From the NCBI GenBank assembly GCA_013398955.1, contig VWPU01002146.1:1-64000 (forward strand): a stretch of 64,000 nucleotides of DNA, read 5' to 3'. Of the stretch, positions 52,723-64,000 are shown piece by piece (position 1 is the stretch's first letter; each line of letters starts with the position of its first letter). The position numbers and the translations under genes were made by a program. Under the pieces are notes generated by a model. The model did not search any database, was not told the DNA's origin, and was given only the letters and a program-made list of their open reading frames with translations. The stretch is from Callaeas wilsoni. Taxonomy: Eukaryota > Chordata > Aves > Passeriformes > Callaeidae.

Positions 52723-53028
52723 GTGACCTGTGACATGTGTGATATGTGTGTGACGTGTGTGACATGTGACATGTGTGACACGTGATGTGTGTGACGTGTG
52801 ACACATGTGACATGATAGAAAAAGAACTTTAAAAGTGACACGTGTGATGTATGTGACACGTTGACATGTGTGACACGTGTGATGTGTGACATGTGTGACG
52901 TGACGTGTGTGACGTGTGACGTGTGACACATCTGACAGGTGACGTGTGACGTCTGTGACGTGTGACATGTGACGTGTGTGACGTGTGACACGTGTGACAG
53001 GTGACGTGTGTGACATGTGTGACATGTG
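52723..53028. repeat. TGACRTGTG-type minisatellite
   Basis: About 300 bp are made of irregular 8-10 bp units such as TGACATGTG, TGACGTGTG and TGACACGTG. One non-repeat insert lies at about 52815-52834. The units create many CACGTG E-boxes and TGACGT half-CRE sites and carry an unusual number of CpGs. The long frames read through it on the minus strand (rich in His, Thr, Val, Ser and Cys) are by-products of the repeat. Confidence 0.95.
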
Positions 53029-55436
53029 CCAGTGCTCCCCCAGCTGCACTGGGCCCCAGCAGCGGCCGGCTTGGCTCGGCAGTCGTGGATCCAGGCCTCT
53101 CCTGGGCATGGCTGGCCGCCACCCCGCACCCTGGGTCAGTGTGCGAGGGCAGACCTGGGCAGCGCCAGCCCAACAAAGCTGGGGGCTTCCTTGGGACCCT
53201 GTCCCGTTCCCAGAGAGGTGGGCACTCACAGCTTCTCTTGTGCAGAGGAATTCCTCTGTGGCTTCTTTCTTCTTGTGTATGAACCCCTCACGCTCAGCAA
53301 GAGCTTTGAAGTGGTGCTGGCAGCTGGGAAGCGCCTTCTGAACAATGAGGGTGAATGTTTTCCTTTCTGTATTTTTATTTTTATTGTTTTACTTTTCATG
53401 TTTTCTCTCCACTCTGAGAACTGTGCGTTCCGTGCTGCTCTGATTGTAATTATTTTTTCTTTTTTTCAAACCCTCAGTGAAACAGAAATACTGGCACAAT
53501 GTTTTAAGCTTTTAAAAGCAGCAGGTTGTTACCATTTGCAATTGCTCAGGTTTAAGGGCATATTTATTTATAAATATTTACCCAAAGGATAATGAGGCAA
53601 GAAACTGAGAATGTTGTCCCCAATCCCCTATATTGACCTGGTCATGTGGTATCATTTAGCAGATTTACAGCAATTTTCCAGCTCTGTGAACTCTCCTAGG
53701 TAAGAAAGCTGCCAATGAGCATCTCCAAGACTTCCCTTCAGCCAGTAAATACATTGGAGAAAATGGAAAGGTATGAATCATCCTGAAAATTTCTGGGTGC
53801 CTATACTGGTTATTCTAACCCGTGCCATAGGTTTATCCTCACCTACTTTGCTCTGCAGACACTGCATGTAGCCAAAAGTGTGATCTGAGGACTGGATCAG
53901 TAAGATTAAATAATAATTAAGGTTTAATTGCATTAACAAGTTATATACTGTTTAGCAAGAGTATAAAAAGTAGATAATGTAAATGCCAGCAGATATGCTT
54001 TTGGAAAAAAAAAAAAGAAAAAGAACTTTAAAAATCTTGTGCTTTACAGACTCTGAGTTAAAATAGCCCTGTCTGGAATGTAACCTCTTCTGGAGCACAT
54101 GAAGGAGAGCTGAGTTAGGTTTCTACTTTTTTTCAGAAATCTAAAAGGAATTGTTATCTGGAAAGCATCCTGTTATTTTTACATCATCAGAGGACTGTTA
54201 GATTTGGCAATCTCAGAAGTTTCTATATTGGCCTGTATTTTGCCCTGCTGTTTGTCACCCCCTTCCTAGAGGGTAGTGATTAGCTTTGACTTAAACCACA
54301 GATTGCTGGGATGCATTTGAGAAACACAGTAAAGTTTTAAACTCACTGTGAACAATGCAGAAGAAACTGCATTGTACTAACTCATGCGGCTGCTTTGACC
54401 TGCATCACCTTTTGGAGAAGTAGTGGTTGTTTTTTTGTCTTTTCTCTCATGTCTTTGTCATTAATTACCAAGGGTTTACATGCTCAGGGACTTCTTTTCC
54501 TTAAGATACATAGAACCTTTGAATGTTTCCAGCCAGCAATGTCATTACCTTGAGCTTCCTGCTTAATCCACTTGAGGGTTTTAAATAGGTATATTTTTTT
54601 AAACAACCTTTTCCAAAGCTGACTCAAATGCTTGTGAAATTATCCTCATCTACAGCCAAGTTCAATTTGAACTGGAATGTTCTCAGAGTGTGGTAACAGC
54701 ATTTTGTGCTCTTTGGAATTTAGGGTAGGTTTAGGGAGAGAGAGATTGAGAGCTCCAGTGATTCTTTTTCTGAAACCATTTTGAGGTTAAATCCTCCCTA
54801 GGTAGAGAGATCCATTTGTGATGTTTGCTTTGCCACAGTCAGCCTTTGCTCAGTCATTACCGGGCTGGGTTTTCATCAGCTTCTAAACAAACTGAGCTTC
54901 TTTTCTGCTAGCTCCTTAGTTACTCCAGTGCCATTTTCAGTGCTGCACAAGGCACTCTCCATTTTCTAGACATGCATTTTGTGAACTACTGAAACATTAC
55001 TTTTGCTGCTGTTGCCTTTGTTCATTTTTCCTAACCAGATTTAAATCAGTAGTTTAACGTGGATGCGCTCAAGAAATGTTTCGAGTGCTCAAGATGCAAG
55101 ACAAAAACATGACCAGGTAATTAGTGTTTGATGCTTAATTGCTGCTCTTTTTGGAATGTCATGTTCAGAGCCACTAGAAAAATGTGATGGTGGTAAATCT
55201 TCCATATTTTTTTGTTGTTTCATGCCTTAGTTCTTGCTGGGAGCAGGCTGGGATGTTCATGGGCAATAGGTATGTAAATGGGTACTAAAGGACAGTTCTT
55301 TTGGGCTTATTTAACATGAGCAAGGAGATAGTGCAAAGAAGGGAAATTACAGTGACCAAAAAGGAGAAACTACAATTAGGGAATCACTTGATGCAAGCAG
55401 TAGGAGAGCAGCTAGAATAAAAGGAAAGCTGTCTTC
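53029..55436. other. Intergenic DNA, no gene recognised
   Basis: A GC-rich segment at about 53035-53240 follows the minisatellite and keeps frames open on the plus strand, but no family is recognisable. The rest is AT-rich. Confidence 0.55.
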
Positions 55437-55620
55437 AGCCAGCAGGTAGTGACCACCTGGAACTCGCTTCCACAGGAGGCTGTGGGGATGGGCCAGTCAC
55501 TGGGTTCAAGTAAATTCATGGACAACAGATCCACAAACAGATGTTGAAAAGGTTTGAGATGCTCTAAAATCCCTGTTATAATAGCTGTGAATGCTGAACC
55601 ACTGTGAGGGGAACAGAGCA
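55437..55620 (+). mobile_element. Old CR1/L3-like LINE fragment
   Basis: The stretch with GTAGTGACCACCTGGAACTC, CTTCCACAGGAGGCTGTGGG, GGGTTCAAGTAAATTCATGG and ACAACAGATCCACA resembles the 3' region of ancient CR1/L3-type LINEs. In those, 'gaactcgctgccacag' is followed by a 'ttcaaaaagggattagac' type segment. It is heavily diverged and the ends are uncertain. The assignment is from pattern memory only. Confidence 0.5.
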
Positions 55621-58600
55621 AGAGAACAGCTGGATTTCTGTGCTTTCCCTACCTACTTACTTCACCACCACTGGAGACTGACTGCAGGGCCAGAGAAGGC
55701 AGTGCTCTGCCCCATGGTGGCATTTTCTGTGCCCTTGTAAGTTTTATTTATTGCTCAGACCACCACAAAATTAGGGCTTAAGGCATTTACCCCTGAAAAC
55801 TCTACAAGTAAGGACCTTGTATGCGTGCAAGATTTTGCTAGACTCAGGCCCTATGCTTTATTTGATTAAATAGGACCACGAACATTCACACAGCTATATA
55901 AATAATCACATCCAGTTAGTCCTGTCAGCTGAGCCAAAAGAGAGATTTTAAGTGCCAAGGACTTAGAACATCTCTTTCTAATTTTACCCTGGCTCAAAGT
56001 ATGTTTAGAAGATGAGGTATAGATAAAATCAGATAAGCAAAATTATTTAGTATCCTGTCGCTTGTAAAATGTTTATCAGTTAAAAATAAAGGAGGTGAGA
56101 AAAATAAGTTAATCTTTTACAAGAAAAAAAAACACATCTAATGGCTGGGTTAGAAGCCTGTGTTTAATAAGCAGCAGGGGATGATTACAAACAGTCCACA
56201 GCGGCTGCTGACAGACATCCTGTTTTTGGCAGTTTGTGCACAGCTAACCAAGAGATGCTACCTGCAGAGGTAGCCAATCGCCATGCATTGTCTTAGCTGG
56301 AGCTAATTAGCTGGAAGATGGGTAGGAAAACATGAATGACTCAGTTGGATACTGGAGCTGTTTGGAGGTGTTCCAGCTGATTTGCTTCCTGGTAGAAAAG
56401 GCTGATTCTTTCAAAGGATAACATCTTGCTAAGATGTATAATCTCAGTAAGAATGTCTTTTGTGCCCTGCCCAGACTATTCTCCCACTTTGCCAGGCTCT
56501 CTGGTACAGAGGTGAGCTCTTCCCATCTTCCTCTGCTGGATTTGCAGTGGCTCCTGGCTGGTCTTGCAGCCAGTGACCATATCTGTCCTTGCAGCCACGT
56601 CAGCTGACTCTGTTGGCTGTCCAAGTCTACTATTGCAGATGATATGTTTTCATATGTTTGAAATATTTTGCAGGCTGCATAGAAAATCTTCCAGGCAGCT
56701 GTATTAATATACAAAGACCCTGGAGGCAAGAGAAACCCGTAGAGAAAATACAGCAGATGCTTTTTTTCTCCTGCGAGAAAAATGTCAGTAGGTTCTTGTT
56801 TACTGATTTGGAAATCAAGAGGGATTTTCAGCGTTTTTCTGAAATACTGCCAACTGACATTGTGTTATTCCTGCCCTTAGCAGTGCACTAGCATCTAACG
56901 GCATATGCTAAGCTTCACCCTTATTTTGTTTATGAAACAGGACTTGTGGCACAAAGGATGCTGAGGAAGGTGCCTATGGAAAAAATTTATTAGTGGGTTT
57001 CATAGCTTATGGCATACCTCAAATCTAATGATTCATGCTATTTGTGGGGAGACAGGGGCAGAAAAGAGAAAAGAAAAAGCCTCAGCAGCCATCTGAGAAG
57101 AGGAAAAAGCACTGCCACAGCACCTCAGGTGGGAAGGTGACAGCAGTGCGAACAGACATCTGCCAGGAAGGCACCTTGCAACACCAGGCTGCTGCATTTC
57201 CCTTTTGCTGAGTCTATTCATCTCTTTCAATACCTTATTTTTTATCAAACACTCCTTTTAAAAAAATCACGGGATCATGCCTAAAGGTACATCATAAGTT
57301 TGGATGATTTTGAGTGTTTTCTCAACCTAAAATGTCACTTTAGCTGGGTGTTTTACTGCTTTTGCAACCATGAGTATCGCTGGAATGACAGGGCAGGAAC
57401 AAACAACGGTGTGTTCCTCTTCACTGGGAAGCAGTTCCTTATTTCAGTTATAATATTTGTAACTTTTTTGGCTCCGAGGTGTACAGGTTCTCCATCAGAG
57501 AGATTTATTTTGTGCCTGATAATTTATATCTTTGTGTCATGGATGTCAAAACTTTGCAACGTACGAGGCAATGAAAATGTTGAGCTCAGCAAGTCATATT
57601 CCAGGAAAAAGATTGGAAGAAATGTCAGCCACGGACTTGCCCTTCCTGGAAGGCAAGACAAGATTTTACCTCAAGGAGAAACAAAGAAGTCACTTAGGTT
57701 TGTTTGTCACAGTGTAAGGGCAAATTTATCCTAAGGGTGGGAAGTTTGGATTCACCTTTGTCTTTTCCATATGAAAACTACTGTACTAATAAGGAAGGAA
57801 GGAAGAAGAAAAATGGGGCAATGGCTTGACAATTAATTCTTGCAAAAGAGAAAAAATATGTTTACAGAACCATGTTTATATTATGGGATGAAACAATCAT
57901 TAGTGACTTCAAACATGAGCCATTTCAGCCGCTATAACTCCCAGATGTTCCTGCTGGAAGAGGCCAGCTGTCCCTCAGCCTTACTCCTTGTGCATCTGAG
58001 AAAGGCATGTGGAGGGATGGGGTTTCACCTGACAGCTAAACACAGCGAATGGTGATTTGCTTCTGCAGGAGTGGTCTTGCTGCTCTGGGTCTGACCCTCA
58101 TGTAGCCTCTGGGTGTGATTCAGCTGGCTACTCCAGTGCCAAACTGGTACTTTTGTCCCTTTCCCAGTCACTGGATCTGACCCGAGAGGAATAATGGGCA
58201 GATGGTTCTGGGTAAAGCTCCTGTCCGTGCATCTTTATGTCCTGCACTGCCTTGGCTGGATGGCATTATACCCCAAGAAATGGGGAGATTACTCCTTTGC
58301 AAATTCCTTGCCTGGAGTTTGGGACACCTACAGAAGGATGTTCTGAGGGACAGACATTTAGAAGGAAAAACAGGTATTATGTTGATCAAATGACTTCTCC
58401 TTTTTGGTGATAATTGATGCAATAAGAATGAAGCCAGTTTTCAGAAGTGTGTGTTGGAACAATGAGAAACAGGGCTGGGTTGAAAGATTGGAGGTGGTCC
58501 CATGGCACAATGTTTAGTTTGCATCTAGAATCATGACTTTTCGCTTTGTCTTCCTTGGGACTCTGTAACTTTTAAAAGAAAAAAGAAGTCCAACACAGCA

Positions 58601-61600
58601 GCTAGATTGAGCAAAGCATTTCAAAAAACTTCCCTGCCCTGTGAAACATTTCCTTTTAGCCCTGAACTGATGGACACTGGAGAAGCCAGTTATTATTTCT
58701 TTCCTTTACAAGCAGAAAACACCAGCCTTCCCATATTTCTGATCAGCAGATTTCACCATGGATACAGATAGCATAAAATACTCTTTTTTCTTTTCATTAT
58801 GTGCCCCATTAAAGTACACTTGGCACAGTTTGGAGTCCTTGTGAGATGGCCAGGTTTTAACCTCCAAATAAAAATATGCCCGTGTTTCTGATTTATTTGT
58901 CCTATTTATTGACTTTTTTTTTTCCCCAAGATAACAAACTAGCTCTTGGGAATAAAGCAACATGTGAGAAATGCTGTGGCAGGAATGCCAGTGCAGTGCA
59001 GCCTATACAGATGTTCCAAAAGCAGCTGTCAGCCTCGGATGGGGCTGGGCAGGGGGCTCAGCACAGGCAGGCTGACAGCACTGCTTAGAGGGGTCCTGGC
59101 TGGCCAGCAAAGCTGCAGGAGCAGGTGGTGCTGGTGACCTCAGCTGCATTTTATTGAGAGAGGGAGCTGGGGACAGGGGCTGACAATATTACTGATGGAC
59201 TTGGCATGGCCCACAGGCTAACAGGGTCCAGCAAGTTAGGAATGTTTTTGAGTGAGTGTCATGTGGGCTGGGCACCACAGACAGGATCTCAGGTACGTTT
59301 CAGAAAGCAGGTGCTTCAGCAGCACATCCCATCTCTGTGCAGGGTTTGAGCTTGTCATGGGTCCTGCTGTGGTCAGGCTGCAGTGGCAGTGGCTTAGTTT
59401 TAGTGCTGGTTTATTATAATGTTTATTATACAAAAGGCACAGCAAGTTGTATTTGGGGTGCTTGTTAAAAATAAAAGCAATCTGCTTGTGCAGTGAAGAT
59501 TTCAGTTCTGAAGTTCTCACATTCCTCCAGTCCCTGGGAAGGAACAGGAGAGGCACAAGCTCCAAGAGGCACGAACATCTTACATTTTTAGAAGGTACTT
59601 TGGAGAACATTAGTATTATTTTGATCACATGCATTCCAAGATCAAAAAGAGATAAGGAGTCTCACTGCAGGAAGATGCTAAAATAATCCAATCTCATATT
59701 TAAAAAGTGGAAAACAAACTTCCTAGTATGATATTTAAAGGCTCTTAGGGCTGCCTGAATTAAATGTTCCTGTCTCTTGCAGTGCAGTATCAAAAGAATC
59801 GGCCACAGGTAGATTTAAAATAGCAGAGAAAGGAAGGCTGCCAGAGCTCTTTTTCCAGCGAAGTTTCTTCTTGCAAATTTGCTGGGAAAGAAGCAAGAAA
59901 AAATAACAAGAGTGTTCTTTTAACTCCTTTTCTCCAAATATATTCTAAGAATGACCTGAAAAATATTCCTTCTCTAACCAAGTGGTGAGTGCGCTCTTGC
60001 CTCTCCAGGCTCACTCTAACAACGTGAGAAATGCTACAACAGGAATAAGGCAACTCCTTGTCTAGGTTTTTTTAAACTAGAAATTCCTTGTTAAAATAAC
60101 AAATTGGCACCAAATTCGCCACCCAGTATTTTGTGGAAGTGCCAGCTTTGTGGGATGTGTGTGAAAGTTGCCAGAATGTGATCGGTCCTCTAGAATTATT
60201 GCTTCCTGATTTTAATAAGGCAGCAAGTGCCTCAGAAGGTATCAACAATTACGTGCAGACCTTCATACCAGGGAAGTTTTCAGTGCCTGCAAGAGTGTAA
60301 ACAGCACTATATAATCTGGTTTCTACTGACTATGTACTTTGGCTTGGCTTTGGTGGTATAAACATTGGAATTTTGGTTGGTTTGCTGTAAATGGATGTCA
60401 TGGGGATGCTGAAAATTCCAAAATGCACAATTTCTGTCATGTGCCATTTTCTTCTCATTGTGTAGGATCACTAACAGTCAAACCTATTTTACTGTACAGC
60501 TTTGCTGCTTAAAGTTATGACATATTAGTGGCAAAGTTGCTTAAGGAGTCCAGGAGGGCCTTCTCCTAACAGGAGCCAACCTCAAGGACCGGATTTCCAG
60601 TTCTCAGGAAAAGATATCTATTGTCTCATTTCCAAAACATTTGTCTTCCATTTCCCTTATAATTGTGTGGTACTTCTAGGAGACGTTTTGTGCCCTGTAT
60701 CTCAGCTCTTCTCATAACCAGACAGAAGAGGCTTTATAAAAGCCTCTTCCAGTGAGATGTTTTTTGAATAACAGCCCTCTGATACTGGAGTAAAGTTGAA
60801 GTCTAAAAGCATTGTTTAGTTTAATTTATTTTTGGATAGTTGTTTAAGATGGGAAGTTAATACACTTTTGTGCAAAATCACCGTGTTGACCAAAGGATTT
60901 AAGATGGTCCCACTTAACATCTGTGTAGTTTATCTGTAAACAGGGGAAGCAGAGGAAGAATTATGAGGAGTCATTGGCCTGTTTTCTTCATGCAGCTCTA
61001 GGCTCAGTGCCAGAGATGTCTTCCTTTCCAAAACCCAGGGAAGGATTTTCGGACATGAAGAGCATCATGGTAACTGTTTGGAGAGGAGAAAATTCTGTCA
61101 TATAAGCTCAGAAAATTCAGAAGTGCCAGGTAGGCAAGACAAGATGACACACTTGGACTGCGTTAAACAACCAAAAAGCCAAAACCCCCCACATCAATAA
61201 GCAATAAGCCAGATTTGAGGAACTGACCATCAAGGAAAGAGATTTTGAAAAAAACAAACAAAAAACCCTACCAAAACCTAGAAAATCCCCACACACATAA
61301 ACCCTCCCCCCATAAACCCAAAACCCCCCAAAACAACCAAGAAAAGGACAGGATGGTTTGCAGGCAGGAGCTGCTCTTCTGTTCTGGAGGAGGCTGGAAA
61401 GGGTGGATGTGAAAGAAATTCTTCTTTTGTCTTCATGGAAGTAAATATTCACAATTAATCATTGTCTTGGGGGAGAATTGCTTGTAGACCTAGTGACAAA
61501 TAAAAGCATATTTAAAGATGATAATAGCAAGGTGGGCTTTGTTATTTAAGCAAGAACAGCTTCTCAGGCTTGTCCCCACCACACTAAGCAGGGCTGGCTG

Positions 61601-64000
61601 GGGATCCCCTAAAGCCAATTCCAAACTCTGACAGTCCAGAGGCCTCGAGGCAGCAGCTCCCATGCTGGAGGGGCAACTGCCCTTCTGGAGTGTCTTCAGG
61701 AAGGTTCTCTTATCTGACAATATTTATTAACATTTCCTTAATCCCTGTGGATTGAATATAGAGCCTTCACAAATAGTCATTGCCATAGAGATACTGAGCC
61801 ACGAAATGCAGCCTGTTCACAGATATTGTTGATGACTATAAGGAACTAATTCCAGGAAGACCATCTTGTTACAGCCCTCTAGTTGCTGTCTAATTGCTGT
61901 GCCACTATCCTGTGCCCAGAAAAGCTATGTGCTTACTCTTTTAACTCTCAGAGAATGAGTCAGAGGGCTTGTTTAACCCATAAAATAAAACAGCTTTTTC
62001 CTATTTGTGATTTCCTGGCTTTATCTTGCTAATCACGGTGTAAACACTGGACATTATTTCCAGGTAAACTTCTCTGATAAGTGTTACATTGCATAAAATA
62101 ATATTTTACATTATTAACCAAAAGGTTTATTTAATCCTCACTTCATAGGGATGAGGCTGGAAATCTTACACAGAAGGATGCATTCGAGGTCTGACCGACT
62201 TCCTCTAGCACGTCTGACGAGCTTTACTAGCAAACTCATGACAAAAACATGGAACTGCTGCAGTCCTCTCAAAGCCTGGGGAAAAAGTCCTTAAAATCCA
62301 ACTGAAGAGTAGAGTCTTCATTCTCTGGATGAATACAGCAGTTCCTGCCTTCAGCTGTCTGCAGGGATGAGAACTCAGCTGCCAGCACCCAAGACCCTGT
62401 CAAGATGTGCAGCATATCAGGTCAAGACAAACTAAAATTGCTGGTTTAGGCTGTGAGGTTTTAGCAGTTGTTTCGTTATCAGCTGAGTCATCCCTGCAAT
62501 AGGAAAGGAAAGCTGAAAGAATAAATTAGTAGCAGGACACAAACTGTTCCTTCTTCTAATGGGGGAAAGATAAAATTCGGAGGTGATTTATTTTGAGAAT
62601 GTAACTGCAAAACAGCAGAGTGGTAGAGCGAAATGTAAGAGGCAGAAAAACGAAACAAGACATTGAGAAGATCAGGAAGGATACTGGTTAAGATGTGGAC
62701 TACAGAGTGCCATAACTACTTCTTTTCAACTGTGTACATGTTTAGAGTGGAATAGGAAATGGGAGGCCAGTTTTGGACCAGCAAATTTGGCAAGCAGTTC
62801 CTTTGAGGATGAATTGCTTAGTTTTATAATGCCCATGCCTACAGCCAGGATTTGCTGCATAGTTTTGAGCTGTACATGTAAAAGGAGGGCTGTAGGGCTT
62901 AGTGTACTCTTGCAAAGAAATTTCTTTTTTCTCAACAGAAGCATTTTCCCTTCCTTTTGTGAGTGAAAAGGAAACTTAAGGAGTAGGGGCAGTATTTGTG
63001 GATTGCACCAAATACTATAAATGCTACAAATACTGAAGACTGGACTAAGTGAAAGATAAGCAGGAGAAAGTATACAAAATTTTGTTTGTCCATCTCCATG
63101 AGCTTGGAGAGCTCACAGTGTAGGTGAGACAGGTTCCTCTGTGTAGGACATACTGAGCTGAGCCGAAATTGCAATAAATCTGAAAAAGCTGCAGTACAAA
63201 CGGAATGTACTGAACCACAAAGGTTATGAAAATTAGTCTTATCCCATGTTCTCTTGTAAGTTCAAACTGTTTCATAGCCTGGTGCCAGAATTTAGTCAAC
63301 AAAGCATATTTTAGAGACTAATTTGATTTGAAAAGAATATATTTTCATGGGCATCAGATGTGCTTTTTGTGTTCCATCCTCTTTCTTAAACTGATATTGA
63401 GGATGTGCTACTATTACTGGAAATTAATGCACCATTTTTAGACAAAACTATATTACTATTTGGCAAGACATACTGTAGCAGTCACGTGTGATGTGAAAAT
63501 CACAGCAGCTCATTAAAATCACTTTATTACCAGCCAGTGTTGACTCAGCCACGTGCACAGTTGTCAGTTACCCACCAAACTCCAATCCTGTGGCAAAGGG
63601 CTTCTCCCACTGAAATGATTTCTTATGATGCTTTGGGGGTTTAGTTATCCCTTGTTAGCTTGGGGAGGTTTATGTTTCACTCTACCTCCCTAAAAGCTTC
63701 CAAATTTGTGTATAAGCATGCAAGGAAATGGCTGGAATTCAGGAAAGGGCAGAGTGACCAAATATGTAATTGAAACCTTGCGCAGTTGTGACTCCTGCCT
63801 CTAAACCAAAACTCATTGGAGCTAATCAAATGTGGGTCATACAACTATAAACACAGACAAGAATCTAACCTTTGGCAGCTGGTTTTTGGAGGTTTGGCAC
63901 AGTTTTCTTGAAGTGAAGTGTATAAGCCATTGCTACTTGATGGATTCTGCAGACAGGAATTATGATGGCTATCCTGTGATGGAACTTGTGTAAAGGAAAC
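55621..64000. other. Intergenic DNA to window end
   Basis: No exon is recognised. The largest frames (56307-56729 minus, 140 codons; 57300-57734 plus, 144 codons) show no domain. A hairpin-forming inverted repeat lies at 60725-60749, and an A/C-rich tract at 61240-61345. Confidence 0.55.
61240..61345. repeat. A/C-rich low-complexity tract
   Basis: A and C runs (AAACAAACAAAAAACCC, CCCCCCAAAACAACC) with almost no G or T on the plus strand, similar to the tract at about 25.8 kb. Confidence 0.9.

Noticed and set aside
52480..53229. 249-codon minus-strand open frame rich in His, Thr, Val and Ser
   Set aside because: It is a read-through of the TGACRTGTG minisatellite. The other minus frames are open across it too, with similar repeats, so it is not a real protein.
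56307..56729. 140-codon minus-strand open frame
   Set aside because: No family resemblance, signal peptide or domain. The length is compatible with chance in a 64-kb window.
57300..57734. 144-codon plus-strand open frame with a hydrophobic middle
   Set aside because: No recognisable family and no promoter or splice context. The hydrophobic run follows from T-rich DNA.
45581..64000. Search for neighbouring RGS13 or RGS1 exons upstream of RGS2
   Set aside because: No RGS-box motif was seen in any frame. The paralogs are presumably outside the window.
1..64000. tRNA, rRNA, CRISPR arrays, bacterial-type operons or defence systems
   Set aside because: No such signal was found. The window is vertebrate nuclear DNA with one spliced gene.

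Overview
This is a vertebrate nuclear window, almost certainly from a bird. It holds one recognisable gene, RGS2, on the minus strand. The avian call rests on two truncated CR1 LINE copies with the bird-type 3' end, on compact GT-AG introns, and on a GC-rich first exon. The CR1 copies are at about 31010-31279 on the plus strand and 40104-40413 on the minus strand. I cannot name the species.

RGS2 occupies about 41195-44095. I assembled five coding exons by hand: 44005-43896, 43740-43639, 43537-43476, 42744-42578 and 42195-42001. All four introns are GT-AG. Together the exons total 636 nt and encode 211 residues, the same length as human RGS2. The RGS2-specific residues Cys106, Asn184 and Glu191, which set Gq selectivity, are all present. 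The gene has a CpG-island promoter with GC boxes and a TATA-like element. A G-rich 5' UTR contains a perfect 30-bp tandem duplication. The 3' UTR, of about 0.8 kb, carries ATTTA motifs and a canonical poly(A) signal at 41223-41218.

The 41 kb left of the gene (downstream of it) and the 20 kb right of it (upstream) contain no coding sequence I can recognise. In other amniotes RGS2 lies between the RGS1/RGS13 cluster and UCHL5. I see no exon of any of these genes, so both flanks look like intergenic regulatory DNA. They hold:
- an orphan CpG-rich island at about 7775-8260;
- a second GC-rich patch at about 36150-36560;
- a CpG cluster at about 45330-45580, 1.3 kb upstream of the RGS2 start codon;
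- a TGACRTGTG-type minisatellite at 52723-53028;
- an old CR1/L3-like fragment at about 55437-55620;
- possible decayed C2H2 zinc-finger sequence at about 2590-2860;
- several A/C- or G/T-rich low-complexity tracts.

I found no tRNA, rRNA, CRISPR array, intact mobile element or other multi-gene system. The open frames outside RGS2 look like chance or repeat-derived frames. The most interesting material is regulatory: the G-quadruplex-prone duplicated RGS2 5' UTR, the bird-specific N-terminus, the orphan CpG island and the minisatellite.
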